Part shown: positions 6,593 to 7,295 of the stretch, one piece after another
How positions within the stretch are numbered: the stretch's first letter is position 1
Layout: each line of letters opens with the position of its first letter
Origin: Candidatus Aminicenantota bacterium
GTDB taxonomy: Bacteria > Acidobacteriota > Aminicenantia > UBA2199
Reading direction: 5' to 3'
Assembly: GCA_024644125.1 (NCBI GenBank)
Contig: JAHELQ010000263.1
Span: forward strand, 1 to 7,295
DNA length: 7,295 nt
The notes under the pieces: model-generated
Seen by the model: only the letters and a program-made list of their open reading frames with translations
Databases searched by the model: none
What the model was told of the DNA's origin: nothing
Translations under genes and position numbers: made by a program

Positions 6593-7295
6593 AGAAACAC
6601 ATTCTTTTGGTCTCCCAATATTTCCCTCCGGACATCACGGCCGCGGCGTTCCGTATCGGCAGCTTATGCGACTTTTTGCGCCGCCACAATTACCAGGTTA
6701 CCATTCTGACCTCCCATCCCCATAAAACGAGTCCCACCAATTTTGTTTATCCGCCGGAGAGCGCCGGCGACAACCCGCGTGTTTTGCGGATCAAGATCCC
6801 GAAGTCCGGGTATATCGCGCAGTACCTGACCTTTATCATTTCCGGTTTCCTAAAAATATTTCCCATCATGATAAAAGACCGGGTGGATGTCGTGTTCGCC
6901 ACCTCCCCCCCCCTCAGTGTTTTTTTTCTGGGTTTTATGCTTTCACGTCTGAAAAGAGCCCCCCTGATTATGGATATCCGCGATTTGTGGCCTGATACTC
7001 CGGCGGCTCTAGGTAAAATGAGGGATGGCTCATTAGCTCACCGTTTCTTCAAGCGTTACGAATCCTTCATGTACCGGAGCGCTCACTGGATCACTTGCGT
7101 ATCGGCACCCATGAAGGAAGAAATCTCCCGTATATCGCCGAAAAAAACCACGGTAATCTACAATGGGATCCCGGAAGTGTCCATAACCAGAACGCCCCCC
7201 GCTCGAAACCTTCAAGGTAACCAAGAAACTCCCATCCAGGTATATTACTACGGCAATATAGGACTGGCACAGGGTCTGGACACTTTGATCGACGC
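6589..7295 (+). CDS. WbuB-like GT4 glycosyltransferase (3' truncated by window edge)
   Basis: ATG 6589 overlaps the preceding TGA as ATGA, and the frame stays open to the right edge, giving 235 complete codons. The N-terminal half matches the WbuB/L-fucosamine-transferase-like GT4 group: HILLVSQYFPPD at the start, A-A-A-F-R near residue 20, a SPPL loop at 106-109, DIRDLWPD at 129-136 and VIYNGIPE at 189-196. YYGNIGLAQGLDTL near 220-233 opens the donor-binding domain. Hydrophobic segments near 79-95 and 109-119 probably associate with membrane. Family members run to about 400 residues, so roughly 160-180 residues, including the EX7E region, lie beyond the window. The WbuB resemblance suggests an amino-deoxysugar such as FucNAc as donor, but many homologues have other specificities. 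No Shine-Dalgarno is visible, so the gene probably depends on coupling to gene 6. It contains a run of nine C (6905-6913) and a run of eight T (6920-6927). Confidence 0.9.
   Translation, partial: MKKHILLVSQYFPPDITAAAFRIGSLCDFLRRHNYQVTILTSHPHKTSPTNFVYPPESAGDNPRVLRIKIPKSGYIAQYLTFIISGFLKIFPIMIKDRVDVVFATSPPLSVFFLGFMLSRLKRAPLIMDIRDLWPDTPAALGKMRDGSLAHRFFKRYESFMYRSAHWITCVSAPMKEEISRISPKKTTVIYNGIPEVSITRTPPARNLQGNQETPIQVYYYGNIGLAQGLDTLID

Overview
This window is a stretch of a bacterial surface-polysaccharide biosynthesis locus (exopolysaccharide, capsule or O-antigen type). Seven protein-coding genes, all on the + strand, fill it end to end. The first is cut by the left edge and the last by the right edge. 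The only gap is 14 bases (4965-4978); the other junctions overlap by 4 to 32 bases. This looks like one transcription unit whose promoter and terminator lie outside the window. I see no tRNA, rRNA, CRISPR array, insertion sequence or obvious repeat.

Layout: (1) 1-804, 3' part of a family 2 (GT-A fold) glycosyltransferase; (2) 801-1985, GT4-type (GT-B fold) glycosyltransferase with a degenerate EX7E motif; (3) 1972-3042, GT4-type glycosyltransferase with an intact EX7E motif; (4) 3011-4015, PAPS-dependent sulfotransferase of the Sulfotransfer_3 type; (5) 4005-4964, a BNR/Asp-box beta-propeller protein of unknown function without a signal peptide; (6) 4979-6592, heparinase II/III-family protein without a signal peptide; (7) 6589-7295, 5' part of a WbuB-like GT4 glycosyltransferase. 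Gene 7 runs off the right edge.

How the genes may work together (inference): four glycosyltransferases imply a multi-sugar unit built on a lipid carrier in the cytoplasm. The sulfotransferase would add sulfate to a sugar hydroxyl. The heparinase II/III-like protein suggests a uronic-acid-containing chain that is trimmed, edited or degraded inside the cell. The propeller sits between these two enzymes and may bind or act on the same glycan. Sulfotransferase plus uronate-lyase-like protein raises the possibility of a sulfated, glycosaminoglycan-like bacterial polymer, but no gene here fixes the sugar composition. No polymerase, flippase, initiating sugar-phosphate transferase or sugar-nucleotide enzyme is visible.

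Organism: base composition is moderate (estimated by eye near 50% GC) and Shine-Dalgarno sites are few and weak. The gene content fits a Gram-negative environmental bacterium, but no gene is diagnostic of a phylum and I do not assign one.
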